Below, piece after piece: positions 1-7,807 of a stretch of DNA of 64,000 nucleotides (its first letter is position 1; each line of letters starts with the position of its first letter). The notes beneath the pieces are model-generated. The model was not told where the DNA came from. It saw only the letters and a program-made list of their open reading frames with translations, and made no database searches. The stretch is from the NCBI GenBank assembly GCA_963704545.1, contig OY969915.1, forward strand, positions 1,240,001 to 1,304,000, read 5' to 3'. The translations under genes were made by a program, and so were the position numbers. Origin of the DNA: VRUE01 sp963704545 (GTDB lineage Bacteria; Actinomycetota; Thermoleophilia; Solirubrobacterales; 70-9).

Positions 1-390
1 CTGCGCGAGCGCGGCTGGAGCCTCGGCGGGGAGCAGTCCGGGCACATCATCGACACCCGCTTCGTCGCCACCGGCGACGGTACCGCCGCGGCGCTGGCGA
101 CGATGCGTGAGCTGGGTGGCCGCGACCTCGCCGAGGTCGCACCGATGCGAAAGCTGCCCCAGACTCTGGTCAACGTAGAGGTCGCCGATCGCGATGAGAT
201 TGCCGGCGCGACCGCTGTCTGGGAGGCGGTGGAGCGCGAGGGCGAGGCGCTCGAGGGCCGCGGTCGCGTGCTGCTGCGCCCCTCGGGAACCGAGCCGCTG
301 GTGCGCGTGATGGCCGAGGCGCCGAGTGCCGAGGAGGCCGAGGCGGTCTGCGACCGTCTCGTTGCTGTAGTGCGTCAAGAGCTGGCTTAG
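1..390 (+). CDS. glmM: phosphoglucosamine mutase, C-terminal part
   Basis: The last 129 codons of GlmM enter from the left edge, and the frame is open from base 1. GlmM interconverts glucosamine-6-phosphate and glucosamine-1-phosphate on the cytoplasmic route to UDP-GlcNAc and peptidoglycan. Visible are the GGEQSGHII sugar-binding loop close to the window edge and RPSGTEPLVRVM near the C-terminus, the phosphate-binding loop of alpha-D-phosphohexomutases. The catalytic phosphoserine region lies outside the window. The next gene, glmS, makes glucosamine-6-phosphate, so the pair forms one pathway. A large hairpin starts 4 bases after the stop codon. The family is certain; the start is not visible. 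Confidence 0.95.
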   Translation: MRERGWSLGGEQSGHIIDTRFVATGDGTAAALATMRELGGRDLAEVAPMRKLPQTLVNVEVADRDEIAGATAVWEAVEREGEALEGRGRVLLRPSGTEPLVRVMAEAPSAEEAEAVCDRLVAVVRQELA

Positions 391-394
391 GGAC

Positions 395-462
395 GGGGCC
401 TTCGGGGGTCCCTCCCCAGGCCGCTTCGCGGGAGTTCCTGGGGAGGGACCCCCGAAGGCCCC
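395..462 (+). repeat. H1-type hairpin, copy 1
   Basis: A perfect 26-bp inverted repeat (395-420 with 437-462) encloses the 16-nt loop ccgcttcgcgggagtt, which can itself fold as ccgc-ttc-gcgg. It starts 4 nt after the glmM stop. The second copy at 28791-28858 has the identical loop, but the stem differs by a compensated base change. There is no U-tract, so it would act as a U-less terminator or 3' stabiliser if it acts on RNA. Confidence 0.9.
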
Positions 463-664
463 ACGCGTGGCGGAAGCGTCCGGCCCGCGAAGCCGGCACC
501 AGAATCGAAGCCGGCGCCAGGGTCCCCAAGCTTTTAAAAAGCTTGGGGCGCCCGTGACGGCGCCTAGAACATGCGGAGCTTTCGGGGAGCCGGGGGGACC
601 CGGGGCCTTTCGAGGATCGACAGCGCCTTCGGGGGCGAGCTTTTTGAAGCTTGTGCGCTGTAGA
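463..664 (+). repeat. linker of hairpin module 1
   Basis: These 202 bp between the H1 and H3 hairpins resemble the linkers at 28859-29058 and 41090-41285 (the latter inverted). Shared landmarks are an AAGCTT-containing palindrome at 524-548, a GGAGCTTTCGGGGAGCC-like block near 578-596, and an AGCTTTTTGAAGCTT palindrome at about 639-652 just inside the H3 hairpin. Reading frames crossing it look protein-like only because the palindromes lack stops. I see no gene. Confidence 0.7.
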
Positions 665-742
665 GGGGACGCCGGTGCCCCTCCCCAAAACACTCAAGCG
701 AGGCTCCCGCCGAGCGTTTTGGGGAGGGGCACCGGCGTCCCC
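665..742 (+). repeat. H3-type hairpin, copy 1
   Basis: A perfect 27-bp stem (665-691 with 716-742) has a 24-nt loop at 692-715 that begins actcaagcgagg. The same loop occurs at 29085-29108 and 41313-41336, and inverted at 41040-41063. The stems of the four copies differ by changes matched in the opposite arm, while the loop-closing aaaac/gtttt is constant. This copy lies 87 nt upstream of the glmS start, so it could also affect glmS expression. Confidence 0.9.
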
Positions 743-829
743 TACCAAAACCGCCCCGGGGGAAAAGGCCCAGCCCACCTGGGAATTCGGCCACCGCGAC
801 CGCCGGTCTTTACCCTTATTCGTCTCCCT

Positions 830-2686
830 ATGTGTGGAATCGTCGGATACGTCGGTGGGCGCCCCTGCCGCGACCTGCTTGTTGCCGGGCTCGAGAAGCT
901 CGAGTACCGGGGCTATGACTCGGCCGGGATCTCGGTGATCGAGGACGGCCGGATCGCCAGCGTGCGCGCGGTCGGCAATCTCGCCAACCTGCGCGCGGCG
1001 GTCGCCGAGCACGACGAGCAGGGTGGTGTCGCGGTGGCCGCACCGCCCGCGACCACCGGCGTCGCCCACACGCGCTGGGCCACCCACGGGCGCGTCACCG
1101 AGGAGAACGCCCACCCGCACGGCGACTGCTCCGATCGCGTCCACATCGTCCTCAACGGGATCGTCGAGAACCACGCCGAACTGCGCCGCGAGCTCGCCGC
1201 CGAGGGCCACCACTTCAGCTCGGAGACCGATGCCGAGATCGTCGCCCACCTGATCGAGCGCAACTACGACGGCGACCTGACCGCCGCGGTGCGGGCCTCC
1301 TTCGCCGAACTGCGCGGCCACTACGCCTTCGTCGCCATGCACGCCGAGGAGCCCGGGCGGCTGGTGGGCGCTCGCAAGGAGTGCCCGCTGGTGGCGGGAG
1401 TGGGCGAGGGCGAGACCTTTCTCGCCTCCGCGATCCCGGCCTTCCTGGCCGAGACGCGCGACGCGGTGACGATCGAAAACGACGAGATCGTCACGATCGA
1501 CGCCGGCGGGATCGAGATCACCGACGCCGCCGGCGCGCCGGTGCAGCGCGACGCCGAGGAGATCTCCTGGGACGAGTCGGCCGCCGAGAAGGGCGGCTAT
1601 GAGACCTTCATGCTGAAGGAGATCCACGAACAGGCCGACGCGGTCGCCGAGACGATCGCCGACCGGCTGCCGAGCGACGACGGGGTCGACCTCTCCGAGG
1701 TCGAGCTCGACGACGCCTTCCTGCGTGGCCTGAAGCGGATCGTGATCGTCGCCTGTGGCACCTCCTACCACGCGGGCCTGGTCGGCCGCTACGCGATCGA
1801 GGAGTGGGCGCGGGTGCCGGTCGAGATGGACGTGGCCTCCGAGTACCGCTACCGCAACCCGGTCATCGGGCCCGAGGACCTGGTGATCGGGATCACCCAG
1901 TCGGGCGAGACGGCCGACACGCTGGCCGCGATGCGGCTCGCCCGCGAGAACGGCGCCAAGGTGCTGACGATCACCAACGTGATGGGCAGCCAGGCCACCC
2001 GCGACGCCGACACGGTGCTCTACACCCGGGCCGGCCCCGAGGTGAGCGTCGCCGCGACCAAGACCTTCGTCGCCCAGGTCGCGACGATGTACCTGCTCGG
2101 CCTGCGCCTGGCCGAGCTGCGGGGGACACTCGACGCGGACCGGCTGTCCGAGCTGGTCGTCGAGCTGAAGGCCATCCCCTCGAAGATCGAGGCGACCCTG
2201 GCCTCCTGCGAGGAGGTCACCCGGGGGGTGGCCGCCGCGCAGTTCGAGCACGGCTTTTTCCTCTATCTGGGCCGGCACATCGGGCTGCCGGTCTGCCTCG
2301 AGGGGGCGCTGAAGCTGAAGGAGATCTCCTACATCCCCACCGACGCCTACGCGGCGGGGGAGATGAAGCACGGGCCGATCGCGCTGCTCGACGAGTCGAC
2401 GCCGGTCGTCTGCGTGGCAACCGAGAGCCCGGTGCTCGACAAGGTCCTCTCCAACGTCGAGGAGGTGCGCGCCCGCGGCGCGGACACGATCGCGATCGCG
2501 ACCGAGGGTTGCGAGCGCGTCGGCGACGTCGCCGACCAGACGATCGAGGTGGCCCGAACCGACTGGATCCTGCAGCCGATCGTCGCCATCCTTCCCCTCC
2601 AGCTGCTCGCCTACGACATCGCCCGCGCCCGCGGGCTCAACGTCGATCAGCCCCGCAACCTGGCGAAGACCGTCACCGTCGAGTAA
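830..2686 (+). CDS. glmS: glutamine-fructose-6-phosphate aminotransferase (isomerising)
   Basis: GlmS transfers the glutamine amide to fructose-6-phosphate to make glucosamine-6-phosphate, the first step to UDP-GlcNAc in the cytosol. The ATG at 830 was chosen because it gives MCGIVGY, where Cys2 is the N-terminal nucleophile of the class II amidotransferase domain. The open frame extends further upstream, but only through hairpin repeats. The N-terminal domain shows GYDSAG and the HTRWATHG block. Two SIS sugar-isomerase domains follow, and the protein ends DQPRNLAKTVTVE, the family's C-terminal signature. The length of 618 aa is normal (about 610). It follows glmM, separated by the 440-bp hairpin module, so the two may be transcribed separately. 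No glmS ribozyme is recognised upstream. Confidence 0.97.
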   Translation: MCGIVGYVGGRPCRDLLVAGLEKLEYRGYDSAGISVIEDGRIASVRAVGNLANLRAAVAEHDEQGGVAVAAPPATTGVAHTRWATHGRVTEENAHPHGDCSDRVHIVLNGIVENHAELRRELAAEGHHFSSETDAEIVAHLIERNYDGDLTAAVRASFAELRGHYAFVAMHAEEPGRLVGARKECPLVAGVGEGETFLASAIPAFLAETRDAVTIENDEIVTIDAGGIEITDAAGAPVQRDAEEISWDESAAEKGGYETFMLKEIHEQADAVAETIADRLPSDDGVDLSEVELDDAFLRGLKRIVIVACGTSYHAGLVGRYAIEEWARVPVEMDVASEYRYRNPVIGPEDLVIGITQSGETADTLAAMRLARENGAKVLTITNVMGSQATRDADTVLYTRAGPEVSVAATKTFVAQVATMYLLGLRLAELRGTLDADRLSELVVELKAIPSKIEATLASCEEVTRGVAAAQFEHGFFLYLGRHIGLPVCLEGALKLKEISYIPTDAYAAGEMKHGPIALLDESTPVVCVATESPVLDKVLSNVEEVRARGADTIAIATEGCERVGDVADQTIEVARTDWILQPIVAILPLQLLAYDIARARGLNVDQPRNLAKTVTVE

Positions 2687-2746
2687 GACGGGTCCGGCGT
2701 CCAGCCGCCGCTTTCCGCGCCTGGGTGCTCGTTAGTCTGCGCGGCC

Positions 2747-4318
2747 ATGATCAGAACTCGCCTCGTCCTGCCAGCCCTGGCGGCCACGGCCGCAATCGCG
2801 ATCGCCGGTTGTGGCGGCGGTGGCGATTCCAGTTCCGATCCGGCCGGCTTCGCCGCTCCGGACTCGCTCGTCTTCGTCGAAGCCGGACTGCGTCCGACCG
2901 GAGAGCTGAAGGCCGACGTGGACGAGATCGCGGGCACGGTCGCGGGTGTCGAGGGCCTCGGCGACCTGATCGTCTCCGAGCTGGAAAGCTCGGCGAGCGA
3001 CGACGGCGAACCGGTCGACTTCGCCGAGGAAGTCGAGCCCTGGCTCGGCGAGAAGGCGGGTGTGGCCTTTCAGAAGCTCGACGAGGACGGCGATCCGTCC
3101 GACCCGGTGATCGCGGTCGAGACGACGGATGCGGCGGCGACGCAGGAATTCATCGACGACCAGGCGGCGCAGAGCAGCGATCCCTTCGAAGACGGCTCCT
3201 ACGAAGGGGTCGACTTCAAGGTCGGCGGCGCCGACGAAAACGGCGTCGGCGTGATCGACGACTTCCTCGTCATCGCCGAAGGCGGGAAGGGCTTCAAGGC
3301 CGCGGTCGACGCCGTCCAGGGCGACTCGCTTGCAGACGAAGCGCGCTTCGCCGATGCGATCTCAGCCGTCTCCGACGGCAGCCTTGCCGACGTCTACGTG
3401 GACGTCGGCGGATTGCTCGAGGCCTCGGACGACGAGATCGACCCGCAGGCGAGACAGATTCTCCAGAGCTCGGGGATCGACCCGAGCGAAGCGACCGCGG
3501 TGGCCAGCATCATCCCCGGCACCGACCAGATCCAGGTCGACATCAGCAGTGAACTCGGCGGCGAGGAATCGCCGAGCGGCGATGTCTCCGAGCTGATCGG
3601 CTCGCTGCCCGCCGATTCCTTCGCGGCCGTCGGGGCTACCGAGTTCGGCGATCAGCTCACCGAAGCGATCGACGAACTCGACAAGACCGGGATACCGGAG
3701 GAGGGGGTGCCGCCCAACCAGCTGAAGAGCACGCTGAAGGCAGCGGGCATCGACCTCGACAAGATCGCCGAATCGCTCAAAGACGCGGCGGTGTTCGCCC
3801 AGGGAAGCACCGAGAGTTCGCTCGTCGGCGCCCTGGTGCTGACCAGCGACTCCAGCGAAGCGGCGAAGACGGTCGCAAATCTCGGCGTCCTGGTGCGCAA
3901 CACCGGGACACCCGGCGTGACCGCGGTGAGCAGCAACGGTGCGAGCGGCTTCTCGGTGCGCAGCTCCGAGCTCGGTGACAAGCCCTTGGTCGTGGTCTCC
4001 AGGTCCGATCGCGTCGCCGTCGGCTACAGCCTCGCCCCGGCCCTCGCCGGACTCGACACCGAAAGCGGCAGCACCCTCTCCGACCAGGCGAGCTACAAGG
4101 CGGCGGTCTCGGCGCTGGGCGGCACCCCGATCAGCGCCTTCGCCGACGGCCCGGGGGCGTTGCGCCTGGCCGAATCGATGATTTCGCCCTCGGATGACGA
4201 CTTTGAGGACTTCCAGGAGGCGAAGCCCTATCTGAGGCACGTCGAGTACGTGGCGATGGGAACGGGCAGCAACGACGATCTGGCGACGGCGAAGCTGATC
4301 GTGGGCCTGGAGAAGTAA
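2747..4318 (+). CDS. DUF3352 family lipoprotein
   Basis: A 523-aa exported protein. The N-terminus has charged residues, a hydrophobic run and the lipobox IAGC (Cys22), then a Gly/Ser linker, so it is predicted to be a lipoprotein on the outer face of the membrane. The remainder is acidic and soluble, with repeated dimeric-looking segments (PDSLVFVEAG near 42, LVVVSRSDRVAVGYS near 420). This matches DUF3352, a family of unknown function common in Solirubrobacterales, in which proteins often evaluate to a duplicated fold. acpS starts 12 bp downstream, so co-transcription is likely. The family call rests on length, architecture and sequence style; the role is unknown. Confidence 0.7.
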   Translation: MIRTRLVLPALAATAAIAIAGCGGGGDSSSDPAGFAAPDSLVFVEAGLRPTGELKADVDEIAGTVAGVEGLGDLIVSELESSASDDGEPVDFAEEVEPWLGEKAGVAFQKLDEDGDPSDPVIAVETTDAAATQEFIDDQAAQSSDPFEDGSYEGVDFKVGGADENGVGVIDDFLVIAEGGKGFKAAVDAVQGDSLADEARFADAISAVSDGSLADVYVDVGGLLEASDDEIDPQARQILQSSGIDPSEATAVASIIPGTDQIQVDISSELGGEESPSGDVSELIGSLPADSFAAVGATEFGDQLTEAIDELDKTGIPEEGVPPNQLKSTLKAAGIDLDKIAESLKDAAVFAQGSTESSLVGALVLTSDSSEAAKTVANLGVLVRNTGTPGVTAVSSNGASGFSVRSSELGDKPLVVVSRSDRVAVGYSLAPALAGLDTESGSTLSDQASYKAAVSALGGTPISAFADGPGALRLAESMISPSDDDFEDFQEAKPYLRHVEYVAMGTGSNDDLATAKLIVGLEK

Positions 4319-4330
4319 GCGGGGTTGGGG

Positions 4331-4687
4331 ATGACCTCCGGGGTCGGCATCGACCTGCTCGAGATCGACCGCCTGGAGCGGGCGCTGGAGCGCCATCCCC
4401 GTCTCGCCGGGCGCGTCTTCACCGATGCGGAGCGCGCTTACGCGGCGGCCCGGGCCCGGCCCGGCCGTCACCTCGCCGCCCGCTTCGCCGCCAAGGAGGC
4501 GGTGGTCAAGGCCCTCGGTCTCTCCGGTGGCTTCGGCCTGCGCGAGATCGAGGTCGTCGCGGGGGAGCCGCCGACCGTGCGCCTCTCCGGCCGGGCGGCC
4601 GCGGCGGCGGCCGGGGAGCGCATCGACGTCTCGCTGACCCACTCGCGCGAGTTTGCCGCGGCGGTCGCCATCGTCGAGACTGCGTAG
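4331..4687 (+). CDS. acpS: holo-[acyl-carrier-protein] synthase
   Basis: AcpS transfers 4'-phosphopantetheine from CoA to the serine of acyl carrier protein, activating fatty acid synthesis. The 118-aa product has the two Mg-binding signatures of the AcpS-type phosphopantetheinyl transferases: GIDLLEIDR at residues 6-14 and RFAAKEAVVKALG near 55. It ends with the SLTHSREFAAAVA block. The ATG at 4331 was preferred over the upstream TTG at 4325 because the conserved VGID motif starts at residue 5. It sits 12 bp after the DUF3352 gene, and the next gene begins immediately after its stop, which suggests an operon. Confidence 0.93.
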   Translation: MTSGVGIDLLEIDRLERALERHPRLAGRVFTDAERAYAAARARPGRHLAARFAAKEAVVKALGLSGGFGLREIEVVAGEPPTVRLSGRAAAAAAGERIDVSLTHSREFAAAVAIVETA

Positions 4688-6172
4688 ATGGATTCGTGGC
4701 TGACGCCACTGTATGACGCGGAGGGGATCCGCGCGATCGACCGCTGGGCGATCGAGGAGCAGGGGGTGCCGGGGGACGAGTTGATGGAGGCGGCCGGGAC
4801 GGCGCTGGCCGAGGCGGTCGCCGGGCTCGCCCCGCAGGGGCCGGTGCGGGTCGTCTGCGGTAAGGGCAACAACGGCGGCGACGGGCTCATCGCGGCCCGG
4901 CGCCTGAACGCGATGGGCTTCGAGGTCGAGACGCTCGAGCTCTTCTCGGGGGAGACGCCGGACGGCGTCGACGCCTGGCTGTCCGGCTCGGGCGCGATCG
5001 TCGACGCGATCTTCGGCACCGGCTTCGCCGGGGCGCCGCGCGAACCGGCCGCGGCGGCGATCGAGGCGATCAACCGCAGCGGCGCGCCGGTCGTGGCCTG
5101 CGACGTCGCCTCGGGCGTGGACGCCTCGACCGGGGAGATCGAGGGCGCGGCGGTCGAGGCCGACCTCACGGTCAGCTTTCACGCGGCGAAGGTCGGCCAC
5201 CGGATCGCGCCGGGGAAGTGGCACACGGGGGAGTTGCAGGTCGTGCCGATCGGGATCCCGGAGGGCGCTCCCGGGGACCCGGTCGCGGGCACGATCGAGC
5301 CGGCCGTCCTCGCGCTGGCGCCGGCGCGGGGACCCGGGTCGACCAAGTTCAGCTCCGGCCAGGTCGTCATCGCCGGCGGCTCCCGCGGGCTCACGGGCGC
5401 GGTCCATATGGCCTCGCGGGCCGCGATCAGGGCGGGTGCCGGCTACGCGACCGTGGCCGTGCCCGCGGACCTGGAGGCGATCTTCGAGGTGGCCCAGCCC
5501 GAGGTGATGTCGGTCGGCTGTCCCGGTGGAGACGGGTGCCTGGTGCCCGCCTCGCTGAAGGCGCTCCTGCGGAGCTTCGAGCGCGCTGCCGCGGGGGTGC
5601 TCGGCCCGGGGATGGGCCGGGACCCCGGCTCGGTCGAGCTCGCCCGCGAGGCGGTGGGCGCGATCGAGGTTCCACTCGTCGTCGACGCCGACGGGCTCAA
5701 CGCGTTCGTGGGGGAGGTCGAACGGCTCGCTGCCCGCGGGGCACCGACCATCCTCACCCCGCACGCAGGAGAGTTGGGGCGGCTGCTCGGCCGCTCGGCG
5801 GAGGAGATCTCGGCGCACCGGCTCTCCTCGGCGCGTGAGGCCGCCCGGGTCGCCGGTGCCGTGGTCGTGCTCAAGGGCGACGACACGATCGTCGCCGACG
5901 GCGAGCGCGTCGCGGTCAACACACTCTCCGCACCGGCGCTGGCGACCGCCGGCACCGGCGACGTGCTCTCCGGGATCGTCGCCGCTCTCCTCGCCCGCGG
6001 CCTCGGGCCGTTCGCCGCGGCCTGCGCGGCCGTGCTCGCCCACGCCCGGGCCGGTCGCGGCGCGGCCGCACGCATAGGCGCCGCCGAGTCGGTGATCGCC
6101 ACCGACGTGATCGACTCGATCCCCGCCGCCCTGCGCCCTGAGAGACTGACTGATCGATTGACCCACTCATGA
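4688..6172 (+). CDS. nnrDE: bifunctional NAD(P)H-hydrate epimerase/dehydratase
   Basis: This enzyme repairs hydrated NAD(P)H: the N-terminal YjeF_N domain (about residues 1-210) epimerises the S/R forms, and the C-terminal carbohydrate-kinase-like domain (about 215-490) dehydrates the S form using ADP or ATP. Visible are GKGNNGGDG near residue 58 and DAIFGTGF near 107 in the epimerase domain. The dehydratase domain shows VVDADGLNAF, LTPHAGELGRLLG and the nucleotide-binding GTGDVLSG near 420. Length 494 is usual for the fusion. The ATG abuts the acpS stop with no spacer, so translation is probably coupled. Its last codons lie inside a strong hairpin. Confidence 0.94.
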   Translation: MDSWLTPLYDAEGIRAIDRWAIEEQGVPGDELMEAAGTALAEAVAGLAPQGPVRVVCGKGNNGGDGLIAARRLNAMGFEVETLELFSGETPDGVDAWLSGSGAIVDAIFGTGFAGAPREPAAAAIEAINRSGAPVVACDVASGVDASTGEIEGAAVEADLTVSFHAAKVGHRIAPGKWHTGELQVVPIGIPEGAPGDPVAGTIEPAVLALAPARGPGSTKFSSGQVVIAGGSRGLTGAVHMASRAAIRAGAGYATVAVPADLEAIFEVAQPEVMSVGCPGGDGCLVPASLKALLRSFERAAAGVLGPGMGRDPGSVELAREAVGAIEVPLVVDADGLNAFVGEVERLAARGAPTILTPHAGELGRLLGRSAEEISAHRLSSAREAARVAGAVVVLKGDDTIVADGERVAVNTLSAPALATAGTGDVLSGIVAALLARGLGPFAAACAAVLAHARAGRGAAARIGAAESVIATDVIDSIPAALRPERLTDRLTHS

Positions 6173-6191
6173 GGTGGTCAATCGATCAGTC
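6148..6191 (+). terminator. hairpin overlapping the nnrDE stop
   Basis: A perfect 16-bp stem (6148-6163 with 6176-6191) has a 12-nt loop that contains the nnrDE stop codon at 6170-6172. It lies between nnrDE and the CBS gene and lacks a long U-tract. It probably ends or attenuates transcription, or protects the 3' end. Confidence 0.6.
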
Positions 6192-6228
6192 GTCGGTCCT
6201 GCTGGTCGAATAACCTCGCCTCCAGCTT

Positions 6229-6693
6229 ATGAAGACCGCTGCCGAGATCATGGATGCCGACGTGCCGACCGTCTCGCCCGACGCCGACGCGCGGGCGGCG
6301 ATCGAGCTGCTCGCCAAGACCGACATGGGGGCGATTCCCGTGATCGACGCGGAACGCAAGGTCGTCGGCATCGTCAGCGAGTCCGACCTGATCCTCAGCG
6401 ACGAGGAAGCGGACCTTCACCTGCCGCACTACCTCAACATCATGGGGGGCGTCGTCTTCATCGGCTCGATGAAGGGCTTCGAGGAGCGCCTCAACAAGGC
6501 CTTCGCGACGAAGGTCTCCGAGCTGATGACCCCCGACCCCATCGTCGCCAGCACCGATGACGACGCCGAGACGGTCGCCAGGACGATCGCCGAGAAGCAC
6601 CACAACCACCTGCCCGTGGTCGACGGCGAGGGGCGTCTCGCCGGTCTGGTGACGCGGGCCGACGCGCTCTCCGCGCTCGTCTCCGACCACTAG
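6229..6693 (+). CDS. CBS-domain pair protein
   Basis: A 154-aa cytosolic protein made almost entirely of two CBS domains (about 1-60 and 90-150), a Bateman module that usually binds adenosine nucleotides. Signatures are AEIMDADVPTVSPDADARA, GAIPVIDAERKVVGIVSESDL, then VSELMTPDPIVA and HLPVVDGEGRLAGLVTRADAL. There is no attached catalytic or membrane domain, so it is a stand-alone regulator of unknown target. The second window copy of this class (28377-28778) is about 20 residues shorter. alr starts 4 bp downstream. Confidence 0.88.
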   Translation: MKTAAEIMDADVPTVSPDADARAAIELLAKTDMGAIPVIDAERKVVGIVSESDLILSDEEADLHLPHYLNIMGGVVFIGSMKGFEERLNKAFATKVSELMTPDPIVASTDDDAETVARTIAEKHHNHLPVVDGEGRLAGLVTRADALSALVSDH

Positions 6694-6697
6694 GGCC

Positions 6698-7807
6698 ATG
6701 GCGCGGGCCCTCGCCCGGATCGACCTTGGCGCCGTCGAGCGCAACTGCGCGCGGCTGAAGGCGGAGCTGGGCGAGGGCACCGAGCTCTGCGCGGTGGTCA
6801 AGGCCGACGGCTACGGCCACGGCGCCGACGCCTGCGCGTCCGCCGCGCTTGCCGGCGGTGTGAGCAGGCTGGCCGTTGCCACCGGTGCCGAGGCGGCGCA
6901 GATCGGCCGGCGCTTCCCGCAGGTGCCGCTGCTGACGATGGGGGCGCTGAGCGCCGAGGACCTCGAGGACGCGCTGGCGGCGGGATCGGAGGTCGCGGTC
7001 TGGCGCGAGGGCTTCCGGGAGCTCGTCAGCGCCCGCGGGCGGGCTCAGGGCCGGCCGGTCCGCGTCCACGTCAAGTACGACAGCGGCATGGGCCGGCTCG
7101 GCAGCCCCGACCCCGCCGAGGTACTGGCACTGGTCCGTGCCTGCGCCGAGGATCCACAGCTCGAGGTGGCGGGAGTCTGGACGCACTTCGCCACCGCCGA
7201 CGAACCCGACTCCGGCTTCTTCGATCAGCAGCTCGATCGCTTTGCCGAGGTCGCGGCGGCGGTCAAGGCCGAGTTCCCCGGCGTCGCCGCCCACGCCGCC
7301 AACAGCGCCGCGGTCTTCCGCGACCGGCGCTCGCACTTCGACATGGTGCGCTGCGGTGTCGCCGTCTACGGCCTCGACCCGTTCCAGGGCGACCCGGCCG
7401 AGCGAGGCCTGGTGCCGGCGATGTCGCTGCATTCCTACGTGGCGGACGTAAAGCGCTTCGCGGCGGGCGACAGCGCCGGCTACGGCCAGACCTGGCGGGC
7501 GTCAGAGGACACCTGGTTGGGGGTGCTGCCGCTCGGCTATGGCGACGGGGTGCGCCGCGGCCTCTCCAACAACGGTGAGGTGCTGATAGGCGGTCGTCGC
7601 CACCCGCTCGTCGGCACCGTCTCGATGGACAACGTCACGGTCGATCTCGGCCCGGAGACCGAGGTCGAGCCGGGCGAGGAGGCGGTGCTGATCGGCTCCC
7701 AGGGTGGGGCCTCGATACGCGCCGAGGAGGTCGCGGCCCGCCTCGACACGATCAACTACGAGGTCACCTGCGGGATCTCGGCCAGGGTTCCCCGGGTCCG
7801 GGCGTGA
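6698..7807 (+). CDS. alr: alanine racemase
   Basis: Alr converts L-alanine to D-alanine for peptidoglycan using PLP. The 369-aa product carries VVKADGYGHGA with the PLP lysine at residue 35, the HVKYDSGMGRLG block near 125, the SAGYGQTWRA catalytic tyrosine region near 265, and VSMDNVTVDLG near 310. Length and order match the fold type III family. The ATG at 6698 is 4 bp after the CBS gene, and its stop overlaps the GTG of the CCA-adding enzyme gene. It lies in the same plus-strand cell-wall and housekeeping run as glmM and glmS. Confidence 0.96.
   Translation: MARALARIDLGAVERNCARLKAELGEGTELCAVVKADGYGHGADACASAALAGGVSRLAVATGAEAAQIGRRFPQVPLLTMGALSAEDLEDALAAGSEVAVWREGFRELVSARGRAQGRPVRVHVKYDSGMGRLGSPDPAEVLALVRACAEDPQLEVAGVWTHFATADEPDSGFFDQQLDRFAEVAAAVKAEFPGVAAHAANSAAVFRDRRSHFDMVRCGVAVYGLDPFQGDPAERGLVPAMSLHSYVADVKRFAAGDSAGYGQTWRASEDTWLGVLPLGYGDGVRRGLSNNGEVLIGGRRHPLVGTVSMDNVTVDLGPETEVEPGEEAVLIGSQGGASIRAEEVAARLDTINYEVTCGISARVPRVRA

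Noticed and set aside
665..742. glmS ribozyme or riboswitch upstream of glmS
   Set aside because: The upstream fold is an H3 hairpin also found far from any glmS; no glmS ribozyme core was recognisable.
467..829. Protein-like frames through the hairpin modules (also near 41001-41454 and 28682-28981)
   Set aside because: They share GDAGAP-like strings only because the palindromic repeats are shared. They cross perfect stems and have no domain or ribosome-binding site.
170..2371. A 733-aa frame opposite glmS
   Set aside because: Antisense shadow of glmS in high-GC DNA; low-complexity Arg/Gly/Val composition and no family motifs.
3362..6166. A 934-aa minus-strand frame
   Set aside because: Runs antisense through three well-supported genes (DUF3352, acpS, nnrDE) and has shadow-type composition (DRxxG, RHRDR runs).
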